Source: Mucilaginibacter pedocola
GTDB taxonomy: Bacteria; Bacteroidota; Bacteroidia; Sphingobacteriales; Sphingobacteriaceae
Reading direction: 5' to 3'
Length of the DNA: 64,000 nucleotides
Assembly (NCBI RefSeq): GCF_002013915.1
Contig: NZ_MBTF01000035.1
Location: forward strand, 425,254 to 489,253
This document shows, one piece after another, positions 36,432-45,489 of this stretch; the stretch's first letter is position 1, and the number at the start of each line of letters is the position of its first letter. The notes beneath the pieces are model-generated. The model was not told the DNA's origin and searched no databases. It worked only from the letters and a program-made list of their open reading frames with translations. The translations under genes and the position numbers were made by a program.

Positions 36432-37463
36432 ATGCGTCGCCGCCTAGCTGAAGTATTTAAACCTTTCAATCACTTAATTAAGAGCTTGATGTTTGTGGTA
36501 AAAAACAAAATTTCCCAAGAAGCGCTGAATGATATGTTCTCTGTAGCAGAGGCATTATCACATGACATCAAAGGTGCCGTCGGCACAATTGGTTCTAAAT
36601 TATCACTCACGCTCAGGGAGTTAGAACGACTGAATGAGCAGGGTGCAGGATATCATCAACTAGTACTTGATGTAGAAAGATGGAAGGAGCAGATAAGGCA
36701 AATCTATGATCACGCAGAAGACCTTACCAACCAGGTCCGCGAAGACAAAATCAATTCTCCGCTATCGCTCTCTGAAGAAATCACTGCGAAGCTCATTGCG
36801 CCCATCTCGGATATGCAGAATGGGATTGATAATCAACTCAAAAATAAAAGGGATCTGGTTCGTTTGAAAGAAGCTCGGACTGCAGTATTTCGGGTTAACA
36901 GAATTTTAGAGGGACTATTGTATGAATTGCGTGAGGACAACGCGCTTACGTACAGGCCTACTAATATGGTAACTCATGCACAGAATGCGCTTGATTCACT
37001 GTATCAGGTCAGGATGGAAACAGAAGCTGACATTATTATTCGTGGAAACGCTTCAATGAGGGCGGACCAGGCTTCCATTTTAGTAATGTATATCAACCTG
37101 ATCGAGAATGCCATTAAGTATAGGCGTCCGGGCCAGAAGGCAGAAATAGAAATCATTCTTGATAATCTTTGGCTGCGTAGTCTCAAAACCAGTTATGACG
37201 ATCTTTTTGATAAAATAACGGGACCAGAGGAATGGATCTCAGTGACCATTTCCGATAATGGGATTGGAATACCACCTGAAGAGCGTAGACTGGTATTTGA
37301 TATGGGATACCGCGTTAGAACAGACGATAATATACCTGGATCTGGTTACGGCCTTGCCCGGGTCAAGACAATTATCCGACGTCACCGCGGTAAATACCTA
37401 CTGGAAACCAGCAAAAAAGGCGGTCTTGAATTCATATGCTTTTTCCCCAGTATTCAACATTAA
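36432..37463 (+). CDS. Cytosolic histidine kinase without a sensor domain
   Basis: From ATG 36432 the product is 343 residues (a TTG at 36390 would add 14). There is no membrane segment. A phosphoacceptor candidate lies in AEALSHDIKGAVG (His 44 from this start). The ATPase domain has the N box INLIENAIKYRRPG and G boxes ISDNGIGIPPEERR and GSGYGLARVKTIIRRH. It ends two bases before the end of a convergent minus-strand run of membrane and receiver proteins, which are probable phosphotransfer partners. Its place in a defence island suggests a signalling role in immunity, but this is inference. Confidence 0.82.
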   Translation: MRRRLAEVFKPFNHLIKSLMFVVKNKISQEALNDMFSVAEALSHDIKGAVGTIGSKLSLTLRELERLNEQGAGYHQLVLDVERWKEQIRQIYDHAEDLTNQVREDKINSPLSLSEEITAKLIAPISDMQNGIDNQLKNKRDLVRLKEARTAVFRVNRILEGLLYELREDNALTYRPTNMVTHAQNALDSLYQVRMETEADIIIRGNASMRADQASILVMYINLIENAIKYRRPGQKAEIEIILDNLWLRSLKTSYDDLFDKITGPEEWISVTISDNGIGIPPEERRLVFDMGYRVRTDDNIPGSGYGLARVKTIIRRHRGKYLLETSKKGGLEFICFFPSIQH

Positions 37464-37464
37464 A

Positions 37465-37713
37465 CTACTTCGTATTAAGCTGTTTTATCGCCATAACAAC
37501 CAATCCTGAAAAAAAAGCTAACAGGCCCATACAGCAAAGCCCACAGCCGGTATAATACACCGCATCAGAAACCCGACCAGTCATCGAACTACTTAAAATC
37601 AGCAAAAGCAAGCCCGTTGAGATCGCCGCAAACCCAACTGCCCCCATCGGCGACTTATCTTTAATTAAATTATACCAACTTTTAAATTCAGATTGGCCAT
37701 CATTATTGTTCAT
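37465..37713 (-). CDS. Small two-helix membrane protein
   Basis: The 82-residue product has two hydrophobic helices (MGAVGFAAISTGLLLLILSS and AVYYTGCGLCCMGLLAFFSG) and short charged ends. Its start overlaps the end of the receiver-membrane gene by 11 bp, so translation is likely coupled. No family recognised; with its neighbour it may form a membrane effector pair. Confidence 0.6.
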   Translation of the reverse strand: MNNNDGQSEFKSWYNLIKDKSPMGAVGFAAISTGLLLLILSSSMTGRVSDAVYYTGCGLCCMGLLAFFSGLVVMAIKQLNTK

Positions 37714-38356
37714 GTGATTGTTTAGGAAATTTTAGCGAGATTAAGAGCAAATATGAGGATAATGTAAGTCCAGCAGACCCGCATACCAGGATGGCATAAT
37801 TTTTTAGCAACGCTCCTCCGAGCATCAAAAAAATACTGAACACAGCCAAGTAGAAAAACGATTTGAAGATTGTCACTCCACTAATGGTGTCGTTTTGGGT
37901 TTCAGTAAGCGATAAGTCCGCAGAAGTTTCACTTACGAGAAGCTGAATAAGATGATCGGGATTCTTTGCTTGTAAAAGAACTGCTTTGGGCAAAAATTTA
38001 GACATTCCCAGGCTGTAAAGTTCCTGACTAGTATATTGACGCCCAGCAATGGAGACATTCTTTTCGGATAGATCGCTCATAACGATTTTAGGAACATTGA
38101 GCATTTTACCAGTGGTCTGCAAATTCTTCATAAATTCAAGGCCACTCGAATTGCCTGCAAGTTTCAGATCGATCAGTATCAAATCGAAATTTTGTTGCTC
38201 ATCAACTGCTTTGATCGCTTCGGGCACGTTCCTTACAGGTATATGGACGACCTGATATTGCTGCGCATACTCCAGCTCTTTGGAAAAGGCTTCAGTATAA
38301 TCATAATCGTCTTCTAAATGTAAGATGTTGAAATGTGTTTTCCGTTGCGATTCCAT
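37703..38356 (-). CDS. Response-regulator receiver domain with C-terminal membrane helices
   Basis: The 217-residue product has a complete receiver domain (acidic pair D16/D17, phosphoacceptor D63 in LILIDLKLAG, S94 in KIVMSDLS, K124 in KFLPKAVL). It is followed, after about residue 160, by two hydrophobic helices and no DNA-binding domain. A receiver joined to membrane helices suggests a phosphorylation-controlled membrane effector rather than a transcription factor. It lies three bases downstream of the stand-alone receiver gene. Confidence 0.75.
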   Translation of the reverse strand: MESQRKTHFNILHLEDDYDYTEAFSKELEYAQQYQVVHIPVRNVPEAIKAVDEQQNFDLILIDLKLAGNSSGLEFMKNLQTTGKMLNVPKIVMSDLSEKNVSIAGRQYTSQELYSLGMSKFLPKAVLLQAKNPDHLIQLLVSETSADLSLTETQNDTISGVTIFKSFFYLAVFSIFLMLGGALLKNYAILVCGSAGLTLSSYLLLISLKFPKQSHEQ

Positions 38357-38359
38357 ATA

Positions 38360-38788
38360 TCAATTGGGTAGGATGGCTTCATTATGCCAGTGTAATATCA
38401 CCGATTTAAATCTTTCAAATTTCTCAGCACCTTTTTCCACGTATACATTGGCTAATTTTTCATAAACTGTCTTCACTTCTTCCGGTTGACGAGAGGAACT
38501 GAACATAACCAACGGGATCGTCTTTATGTGCGAATCTTTATGTTTTTTTATTGTATCTAACGCAGCATATCCCTCTTTGATAGTTCTGAACCGAAGATCA
38601 AGGAAAATCAAACTTGGTACAGGCTCACTTTTGTTGACCACCTTTTGTACCATATTTTGGAATTCGTTTAGGTTGGCGATAGTTACCAATTCAATCTTAC
38701 CTGCCTTTTTAAGGTCTTTGTCGTCTACAAATAAATCTTTAAAATCATTTAACAAATCGGACTCGTCATCGGCCAGCCATACTTTCAT
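38360..38788 (-). CDS. Stand-alone receiver protein
   Basis: The 142-residue product is a single receiver domain with all key residues: D7/D8, phosphoacceptor D64 (LIFLDLRF), S97 (VMFSSS) and K119 (YVEKGAE). No output domain follows. It may be a phosphate buffer or shuttle between the convergent kinase and the membrane-anchored receiver downstream in the same operon. Confidence 0.82.
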   Translation of the reverse strand: MKVWLADDESDLLNDFKDLFVDDKDLKKAGKIELVTIANLNEFQNMVQKVVNKSEPVPSLIFLDLRFRTIKEGYAALDTIKKHKDSHIKTIPLVMFSSSRQPEEVKTVYEKLANVYVEKGAEKFERFKSVILHWHNEAILPN

Positions 38789-39029
38789 TACTAGTTAACA
38801 GTTAAGGGTTTATAGATATTTATTGCAAGATACAATATTTTATAATTTGATAAAATCGACTTAATGATTTTGAAATATTTAATTTGATTATATCTTGTTA
38901 CGAAAAATAAAATTGAACCTTTTGAAACTTTAATCTGCAATTTCGGGAAGAACTACCAATCCAAATGTAAGATGAAACAGTTAAGTAATTGATTTCCAGT
39001 ATAAATTGTAGTGTAATAGCGGTACCATG

Positions 39030-40073
39030 TCATTGTTTGCTGTCTTTTTTAAGTTCCAAAACTGATTTCAACAGGCTCATGACATTTTTGTCGGCAGTAA
39101 TTTCCGCGCGCTCTCTTTCCAGTTCAACTGTTGTTTCGCCTTTTTTTAGGATTCGGTTTCTTTCTGTTTTTGCCAGCTCGTCAATAACCGATTTGACATA
39201 TTTACTGTCGCCAATAAGCAACGAGGTTTTCAAAGCCAGTATCTTCTGTTCAATATTCGTTCGCTCATTGTGGAAATATTTGATGTCTGCCAGGTTCCCC
39301 TTATAAATCCTTAGGAAAAAGAATGCAAAAATTTCGATAAAAACAATTGTCGATATTCTCGGGATATAAAGTTTCAAAATTTCAGTTGTATCCTTAAGGC
39401 CCGTCTGATCAAATGCATTAACGGTTAAGATGATAATTCCGGCAACAGTGGCAACGGATCCGAAAACCAAGTTGTAGTTTGCTACCTTCCCCAACCTTTC
39501 AATTTCTTCGACTAATCTATTGATGATGTTGGCGTAATCAGCTTGAACAAGGGCGATCTTACTCTCAAGAACGTAGCCTAACGGGGGCTCCGTGTTCTTA
39601 GTTTCAACAACAGGGTTTGATTTGTGTGACAACTCATCGATGATTCTATCACGGTAATCTATGGCGACAGGCATCGGCTCCCTGGAGTTACCCGCCGAAT
39701 TGACGACCGTTCGCGTCAGCTGCTTGAATGTTCCATATTGCAGATATAGGAAAAGCCCGGATCCGACCCCGATTAAAATCATCGTAAAAGCGACGAGGCG
39801 ATTAAGCGAAGTGTTGTAGCTAGGTATTCCTTTAGCCTCCAAACTTTCGTCATAAGCCGTCGAAGAAAAATGGAATGGTGTGGAAAAGTATATAAGAAGA
39901 CCGAAAGAGATCATGAAAAACACAGTTACAATTAAGGTATTTCTTCGCCGTATGCGTCTTCGTAAGATCAAACTCGGGCTGTCTCCTGTTGTCAAATAGT
40001 TGGGAGAAAAATCAATTTCGCTTACAATATTATTAGATGACTCTGATTCTTCCTGATCTGGAGGTGTGTTCAT
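39030..40073 (-). CDS. Membrane protein with four helices and a coiled-coil tail
   Basis: The 347-residue product has a charged N-terminus, paired helices near residues 45-68 and 90-112, another pair near 205-260, and a C-terminal charged, helical tail (about 265-347) that is probably a cytosolic coiled coil. No family recognised. It is 240 bp upstream of the receiver genes on the same strand and might be the membrane sensor or effector of that signalling set. Confidence 0.6.
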   Translation of the reverse strand: MNTPPDQEESESSNNIVSEIDFSPNYLTTGDSPSLILRRRIRRRNTLIVTVFFMISFGLLIYFSTPFHFSSTAYDESLEAKGIPSYNTSLNRLVAFTMILIGVGSGLFLYLQYGTFKQLTRTVVNSAGNSREPMPVAIDYRDRIIDELSHKSNPVVETKNTEPPLGYVLESKIALVQADYANIINRLVEEIERLGKVANYNLVFGSVATVAGIIILTVNAFDQTGLKDTTEILKLYIPRISTIVFIEIFAFFFLRIYKGNLADIKYFHNERTNIEQKILALKTSLLIGDSKYVKSVIDELAKTERNRILKKGETTVELERERAEITADKNVMSLLKSVLELKKDSKQ

Positions 40074-40488
40074 ACTCTTGAATGTGATGGTTTAGAATAT
40101 TTGCGGTTTCCTTGGCCTCATTATATATTATATTCAGGCCATGAAATTGCCTGTTAAATATAATCATAATATTTAAAAGTATTCCTCCCTCTCACACGCA
40201 ATAAAATAGTACCACGCCTTGCAGGTGCCTCGTCCGGTAACGGTAACCGGAAGGTCAGTCCTATTTTATTTGCTCCCATAAAGTTAACCAGGAAACCCGC
40301 ATTTTTATACGGCCTATCTCCAAATAGCGTCGCTTTGAATCTCAAATTTAATTGTCAGCTTTAAACGTTATATTCAATTCAGATTTTTTATCATTTTAGA
40401 AAAGGTTTTGATCATTGCCACAATTCTGCCTGGTTTTTCTTTTCCTCGCCCGAATCAGCGTAAAGTCTGAATATGACCAAATGTGCTG
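40074..40488. other. Intergenic region upstream of the four-helix protein gene
   Basis: 415 bp between the 3' end of the giant nuclease-like gene and the start of the four-helix membrane protein gene. A 63-codon minus-strand frame (40154-40345) is open but has no recognisable family or context, so I do not call it a gene. The promoter of the membrane protein gene should lie near 40080-40150, which is AT-rich. Confidence 0.45.
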
Positions 40489-43400
40489 CTACCCGTCTAT
40501 ATCATTGGCGAGCGCATCGTTATCTTCGTCACGCGCCCGTAGATCATATTGAATCGCGATGTGGGCAAATATTTGCGCGGTTACCGGATGTTTTAGCCGG
40601 TGGCAGGCTTCAAAGTTGCGAAAGTAACGCGCGTTGTTTCGTTCGATATAACCACCCGCATAAGGACTTCGCGAGGTGAAACTTCTCTTGTTAGTCACGC
40701 CGATCCTGAAGTTGGTACGCAGGTTATCGGAATCAATGTTTTCCAACATTGCAGCGATTGGCTCCGGCGGCCAGCATTCCGGGTTTTCCGGGTATTTTGC
40801 CAATAACCTGCCGATCAGCAGGTCTGCTTTTTTCAGCCTTGCCCGCTCGTCCGATAAACGCCGTACCTCCTGCACCCAGCTCGTTAATATTTCACCGTCC
40901 AGTGCAGGCCCCTCGGTCTGGCCAGGCAAAGTGTCCAGCCCATCCAGTAACGCGTCCGCCTTTTTTGCGCGCTGGAGGATAACTTTTTCTTCGATCCCGG
41001 CGATCTCAGCTTCCGCCATCGATAAATCGTCCGGCCGGTATATGTACGAAAGAAATTCGACGAACAGCGCAGGATTTTCACGGAGTTCACGATAAAGCTC
41101 CTTCGGTTTTGTCGGTGAATATCGACCGGCGATCCATTCGGCATAAAGCCATTCCAGGCGGGCCATCAATTGCGGATCATAGTCGTTCCGGTCATAACAA
41201 TATTTGAAAAGATGCGTCACATTACTGCTGTCCACTCTTTTTGTTTCTTCTGCCGGTTGGGTCGCCAGCTGTTCCAGTACGGATAACAAAGATGGCGTAT
41301 CGAGCACCTTTTTGTTATGCGTACAAACTTCCAGCGCGCTGATAAAACGCCCGGCACTCATGAAATGATTCAGCTGATAACGGACATGACCTTCGTCGCG
41401 GTCCGAAATATCCGTATCGCATTGCTTCCAATAAGCTTTTTCGGCCGCCTCGCCCAAAGTAGAGACAAATTGCCACAACTCATGGCAAGAGCGTGCCGCA
41501 GTTAAAAACGCCACTTTCGCTTCCAGATTATATCCCGCTTTTGAAAATGCCTGAAACAGTTTTTTAAACGCCTGAAGGCCCCTGCGGATATGGTACCAGT
41601 AAATAAATCTGATTGCGCCGTAACGCAGAAACTCGTTCTCATCGCTTACCAGGGCCGCAAACCGCACACGCTCCGCTGCAGTCATGGTAATCAGGGCTGC
41701 GGTCTGACCAAAAACGCCGGGCTCCTTTACGTTCGCCAGCAGGGCAATAAATTGTTCAAAGTCATTATCCTTGTAGATGGCGGTTAAGGTCGTTGTCCGG
41801 CGTTTTGCCATCTCCTTTTCCCGCCCCTCGTAATCATCGTGTTTTTTCCCCAGTCCATCCGGAAACTTTGCCCAATGGTCATTAAACACCCAGATCAACG
41901 CCGCAGTCGTATCAACGGGCATCATTGCCTCATAGATCTTCTGGAACTGCGCTACCATTTCGGCTGGCATAAACGCCAGTTGATGATAATCATTATGGTG
42001 ATTATAAAGTATTTCCCGTACCGTTGCCCTGATTAACTGTTCCTCATTCCGGAAATGTTCTTTGTTTTCGAGCAGCAGGGCAAGCAGTGCTGACCGGTCG
42101 CCCGCTGCCAGATCGACGAAACGCTCCAGCAGCGTTGCAACCCGGGGCACGTTCAGGCCAGCCATTCCCAGGAGGCTGTGGCTGATGAAGTACACGTATT
42201 CGGCATACTGCTCGTCCGTATAGATTTCTACATCCTCTTCCAGGAATTCGCGCCAGCGCAATTTTTCATTGGTGTGGGCGATCGGTAAACTTCCTGGCAG
42301 CAAATTCAGGAACAGCGACCATGCTGCATCCGGAAACCTTTGCCGGATCGTTTGCAGCGTCGTGATACGCTGCGCGTTGCTTGCATAGGTTTGCGGCATC
42401 ATCGGCTGAAAAACATGCCGCAGGCTGTTGACCGGCCGGTTCATGATCTTTACGCCGGGATCAAGAAGGTTAAGCTTAACGAGCAGTTGGCTGGCGCGTA
42501 ATAGATGATCCGGCAGCCACGCCAATTCCTCCAAAGCCCATAACAGGCCCGTATGATAATAGGAATCATGCAAAAGTGATGGTGCATTTTCAAAGACATC
42601 GCCGATGACAGCGGGTTGCCGGTCAATAAAATTCTCCAGCCGGTACAATACGGCCGAAGGAGAGGCGTCAGCCAGCATCGGCATGATATCGTCCATGGAT
42701 TTCCAAAGATCGCCGACCGGATGCTGGATGAGCTGGCCGACCAGCTGATCCGCCCATAATTGCGGCGAGGGTTGCAGCAGCACCTGAAAAGCCTCGCCGA
42801 AAAGCGCGATCAGGATAACCGATTGCGTCAATCCTTCACGCAGAACCCGCGAATAGTCGGACGTTTTCCCAAGAAATGCCGCATAAACGCGTTGTTGAGG
42901 CTCCAGGGATAAGGACGGCTTGATATCGCCGCAAGCCATCAGGAATGCGTCCTGGAAATTTTTTAATTGTGTCGAAGTTACGTAACGGCCCAAATATTCC
43001 CAGGCGTCCTGTGGCGAGGTCAGGCGCCAATTATTGCCGATATGCAGTATGGGCGCATCTGGGTGAACAACCCAGCGCATGATACGTTCCGTATATTGCT
43101 CATAGGACGTTCCCGAAAGGTATTCTATAATGATCCTGTCCCCATCACGGTCGTCCGACCACTTGCCCGTCAATAACGCGGGTATCAGATCAGCAGCGAC
43201 CTGCGCCGCTGCCCATTCGGGTATCGCAACATCAAAGCCAAGCGTCCTACGCAGCGCGTGTATATTTCTTGCCGTTTTACGGGAAAGCGCGCGCGCATGT
43301 TCTTCATCAAGCCCCATTTCCTGCAAGGCGCTGATCGTTTGCTCCCTGCCGAGGCGGGGTAAAACGATGGCCTCCCCGTCTTCAAATTTCTCTGAAGCCG

Positions 43401-44265
43401 CAAGTGGCAGAAGAATGTGTTGCCGGTCTGGCGTTACTCCATAGAGCAGGTTGGCCTGCGGAATATTCGCGATGACTATCGCCACCTTTGTGGTCATCAT
43501 CTCCAACAGGTTATTTTGATCACCGACAATGATGGTATTGTCGAATAACCGTTCCTCGTCAAGCTGTAGCGCACCGGCGATGAAGGCAAGCGCCTCTTCC
43601 TTGGTACCGGCTCGCACAGTGATTAGCCTGGGTGGTCCTGCTAACTTCGTCTTCAAATCGTTTCGCTGGCCCTGACGTCCGGCGCAGATAAGACTGGCCG
43701 GAAATTTCTGTTGTTTTGGACCGGTAGACCATTCCTGCCAAAAGGCAGCGAGCGGCCTGACATCCGCGCCGATTTTCCGGCCGATCCGCTGGGTCAATTC
43801 CGGGATGCTAACCGGAGAAGTATTCAGCCATTCGACCAATTGATCCGCGTCAATAACTTTGATATCCCGAAACATATTTTCCTGCTTTTTAGCAGCGATC
43901 CACTTTTCCTTTGTTTTCCACGGGCGTGTGGTGACAAAAACAAATACTGCTTCATCAAAAGGCTGGGACAACGGGTCGGCCTTTCTTTTTTGGTAATCCT
44001 TTTCTGCTTTGCTCGCGGGCTGCTTGTCTGTTCCCATTTCCCAGAGCGACAAGCCGGCCGGCACAAATTGGGTCGCATTCGAATTGAGGGCGATCCCGTC
44101 CCAGCCTGCGGAAAAAGTACTGATCCCAATCGGTATAAGCGACGAGTCAAGCCCTGGCGTAGTTCGCCGGATCAAACGGGAAATAATTAGCGGAAGGTCT
44201 GCTTTCGATGACATTAGTCCCGACCAATACGTAAGATCATTGCTGTCGATATAGGTAAAGGCCAT
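40489..44265 (-). CDS. 1258-residue protein with PD-(D/E)XK-like nuclease N-terminus and helical repeats
   Basis: The N-terminal 150 residues look like a restriction-endonuclease-type domain: candidate catalytic residues are D56 (GWDG), E76 and K81 (SLWEMGTDK), followed by KAEKDYQKRK. Residues about 190-350 have the outline of a STAND-type NTPase (LFDNTIIVGD, VAIVIANIP, LSRKTARNIHALRR), but no Walker A lysine is visible. The remaining 900 residues are mostly helical, repeat-like, and could recognise a ligand. It begins nine bases after the SIR2 gene and is the last gene of the Argonaute operon. Compared with Avs-type sensors it lacks the nucleotide-binding loop. Confidence 0.65.
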   Translation of the reverse strand: MAFTYIDSNDLTYWSGLMSSKADLPLIISRLIRRTTPGLDSSLIPIGISTFSAGWDGIALNSNATQFVPAGLSLWEMGTDKQPASKAEKDYQKRKADPLSQPFDEAVFVFVTTRPWKTKEKWIAAKKQENMFRDIKVIDADQLVEWLNTSPVSIPELTQRIGRKIGADVRPLAAFWQEWSTGPKQQKFPASLICAGRQGQRNDLKTKLAGPPRLITVRAGTKEEALAFIAGALQLDEERLFDNTIIVGDQNNLLEMMTTKVAIVIANIPQANLLYGVTPDRQHILLPLAASEKFEDGEAIVLPRLGREQTISALQEMGLDEEHARALSRKTARNIHALRRTLGFDVAIPEWAAAQVAADLIPALLTGKWSDDRDGDRIIIEYLSGTSYEQYTERIMRWVVHPDAPILHIGNNWRLTSPQDAWEYLGRYVTSTQLKNFQDAFLMACGDIKPSLSLEPQQRVYAAFLGKTSDYSRVLREGLTQSVILIALFGEAFQVLLQPSPQLWADQLVGQLIQHPVGDLWKSMDDIMPMLADASPSAVLYRLENFIDRQPAVIGDVFENAPSLLHDSYYHTGLLWALEELAWLPDHLLRASQLLVKLNLLDPGVKIMNRPVNSLRHVFQPMMPQTYASNAQRITTLQTIRQRFPDAAWSLFLNLLPGSLPIAHTNEKLRWREFLEEDVEIYTDEQYAEYVYFISHSLLGMAGLNVPRVATLLERFVDLAAGDRSALLALLLENKEHFRNEEQLIRATVREILYNHHNDYHQLAFMPAEMVAQFQKIYEAMMPVDTTAALIWVFNDHWAKFPDGLGKKHDDYEGREKEMAKRRTTTLTAIYKDNDFEQFIALLANVKEPGVFGQTAALITMTAAERVRFAALVSDENEFLRYGAIRFIYWYHIRRGLQAFKKLFQAFSKAGYNLEAKVAFLTAARSCHELWQFVSTLGEAAEKAYWKQCDTDISDRDEGHVRYQLNHFMSAGRFISALEVCTHNKKVLDTPSLLSVLEQLATQPAEETKRVDSSNVTHLFKYCYDRNDYDPQLMARLEWLYAEWIAGRYSPTKPKELYRELRENPALFVEFLSYIYRPDDLSMAEAEIAGIEEKVILQRAKKADALLDGLDTLPGQTEGPALDGEILTSWVQEVRRLSDERARLKKADLLIGRLLAKYPENPECWPPEPIAAMLENIDSDNLRTNFRIGVTNKRSFTSRSPYAGGYIERNNARYFRNFEACHRLKHPVTAQIFAHIAIQYDLRARDEDNDALANDIDG

Positions 44266-44274
44266 CTTACAAAC

Positions 44275-45489
44275 TTAAAATTCGAATTCCTCCGGCTTAA
44301 TACTATCCAGATAATTTTTCAGCTTTGCGCATTTGTTCGCAAAGAATTCGCGGTAAAACTGCTTCGCACCAGAAAAGCCGCCGTCCTCGGCGACATAGAA
44401 TTTCAAACGGCTGGAAGCAAGCGTCGTGTAATTGTTCATACTGAGCGAAGAATTATCTGATTGCAAATGCCGCAGGTAGGTCAGAAATTTCTCATCCCGG
44501 CCGGCCTCGGGTTCGTCAGCCCAGCGTGGGTCAACGATTAGTACCCTTGCATTCACGTTGGCGTTCAGGTGCCGGATAATAATATTGTTCAAATAATTAT
44601 CAAAAAAGCTGTAGCCGATCACCACCAATAGGCGTGATTCCTTCAGCTTTTTGATGAACTGCTGTAAAAGCGTGAAGAAAGGATCGACCGAGAACAGCTT
44701 GTACTCGAAACCCAGAATAATATGCGGTTTTCGTTCGTCGGGTTGCAATGGATTGAAGGCGATTTCGTGCCCTTTTAGAATATGTGTGTCGTCTTCTTCC
44801 AGGTACCAGTCCAGCGATCCATGGATCTTGCTGTAATTGATTTTTGCTTCACCCGAGTCGAACGCACTTTCCGTCCAAATGCCATCCGAATTGAATCCTG
44901 TATTGACAAGGTATTCCGATGCGTTCAACACTTTTTCGAATACGAGGTCATAATTCAACCCAAAAATGTTAAGGTAATAAGGCTCATCACCGGTCGCCTG
45001 CAGCAGGTCGACCAGCGGCACGAGCAACTCATTGGCTGCGGCGTAATCGTCAGCCGGAGATATCCAGGCAATTACCTTTTCATAAATAAAGTTCAGATAG
45101 GTTTCGAAAAGGTCGGGGTGTTTGATCTCCAAACGCATCAGTCTTTCACTCCAGGAACCCACCAGCGGTTCGGGAATCAGCAGGTCTTTGTTAATAATCT
45201 TCCGGATAATTAGGATGTAATCTTCAATATTGGGCGCGTACATAGAATTCGCCGTGCCCGACTTAATATTGCGCAATTCACTTTGAAAAGAAAGGGACGG
45301 CTTGATGAACTGGTAAAGTTCCAAAAAAGCGATCTTGTACTCACCGTAAACGAGGTGGTCCTGAGGGATATCGATGATCGATTGGTGCAAACGGTCGAGC
45401 ATCCGCTGGGACACCAGGCAGCCGGCATCGTAGGAAGCACCCGCACCCAGCAAAAAGATCGTATCCTTAAAGGCCGCTTTCAATGTCAT
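44275..45489 (-). CDS. SIR2-domain protein, probable NADase effector
   Basis: The 404-residue product has the SIR2 NAD-binding motif FLLGAGASYDAG (residues 12-23), an asparagine in IFGLNYDLVF (N179) and the candidate catalytic histidine in KIHGSLDWY (H223), with LVVIGYSFFDNYLN later. This is the bacterial immune SIR2 type that destroys NAD+ and causes growth arrest. It overlaps the Argonaute gene by four bases (ATGA), so the two are translationally coupled. No APAZ domain is fused, which differs from short-Argonaute SPARSA systems and fits long, inactive Argonautes with separate effectors. Confidence 0.85.
   Translation of the reverse strand: MTLKAAFKDTIFLLGAGASYDAGCLVSQRMLDRLHQSIIDIPQDHLVYGEYKIAFLELYQFIKPSLSFQSELRNIKSGTANSMYAPNIEDYILIIRKIINKDLLIPEPLVGSWSERLMRLEIKHPDLFETYLNFIYEKVIAWISPADDYAAANELLVPLVDLLQATGDEPYYLNIFGLNYDLVFEKVLNASEYLVNTGFNSDGIWTESAFDSGEAKINYSKIHGSLDWYLEEDDTHILKGHEIAFNPLQPDERKPHIILGFEYKLFSVDPFFTLLQQFIKKLKESRLLVVIGYSFFDNYLNNIIIRHLNANVNARVLIVDPRWADEPEAGRDEKFLTYLRHLQSDNSSLSMNNYTTLASSRLKFYVAEDGGFSGAKQFYREFFANKCAKLKNYLDSIKPEEFEF

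Noticed and set aside
36432..38788. A standard Detocs system
   Set aside because: The kinase lacks the large N-terminal sensor, the operon is convergent and no PNP or similar effector is fused, so only a loose analogy is claimed.
40154..40345. 63-codon minus-strand frame
   Set aside because: Plausible composition but no homology, context or promoter evidence.
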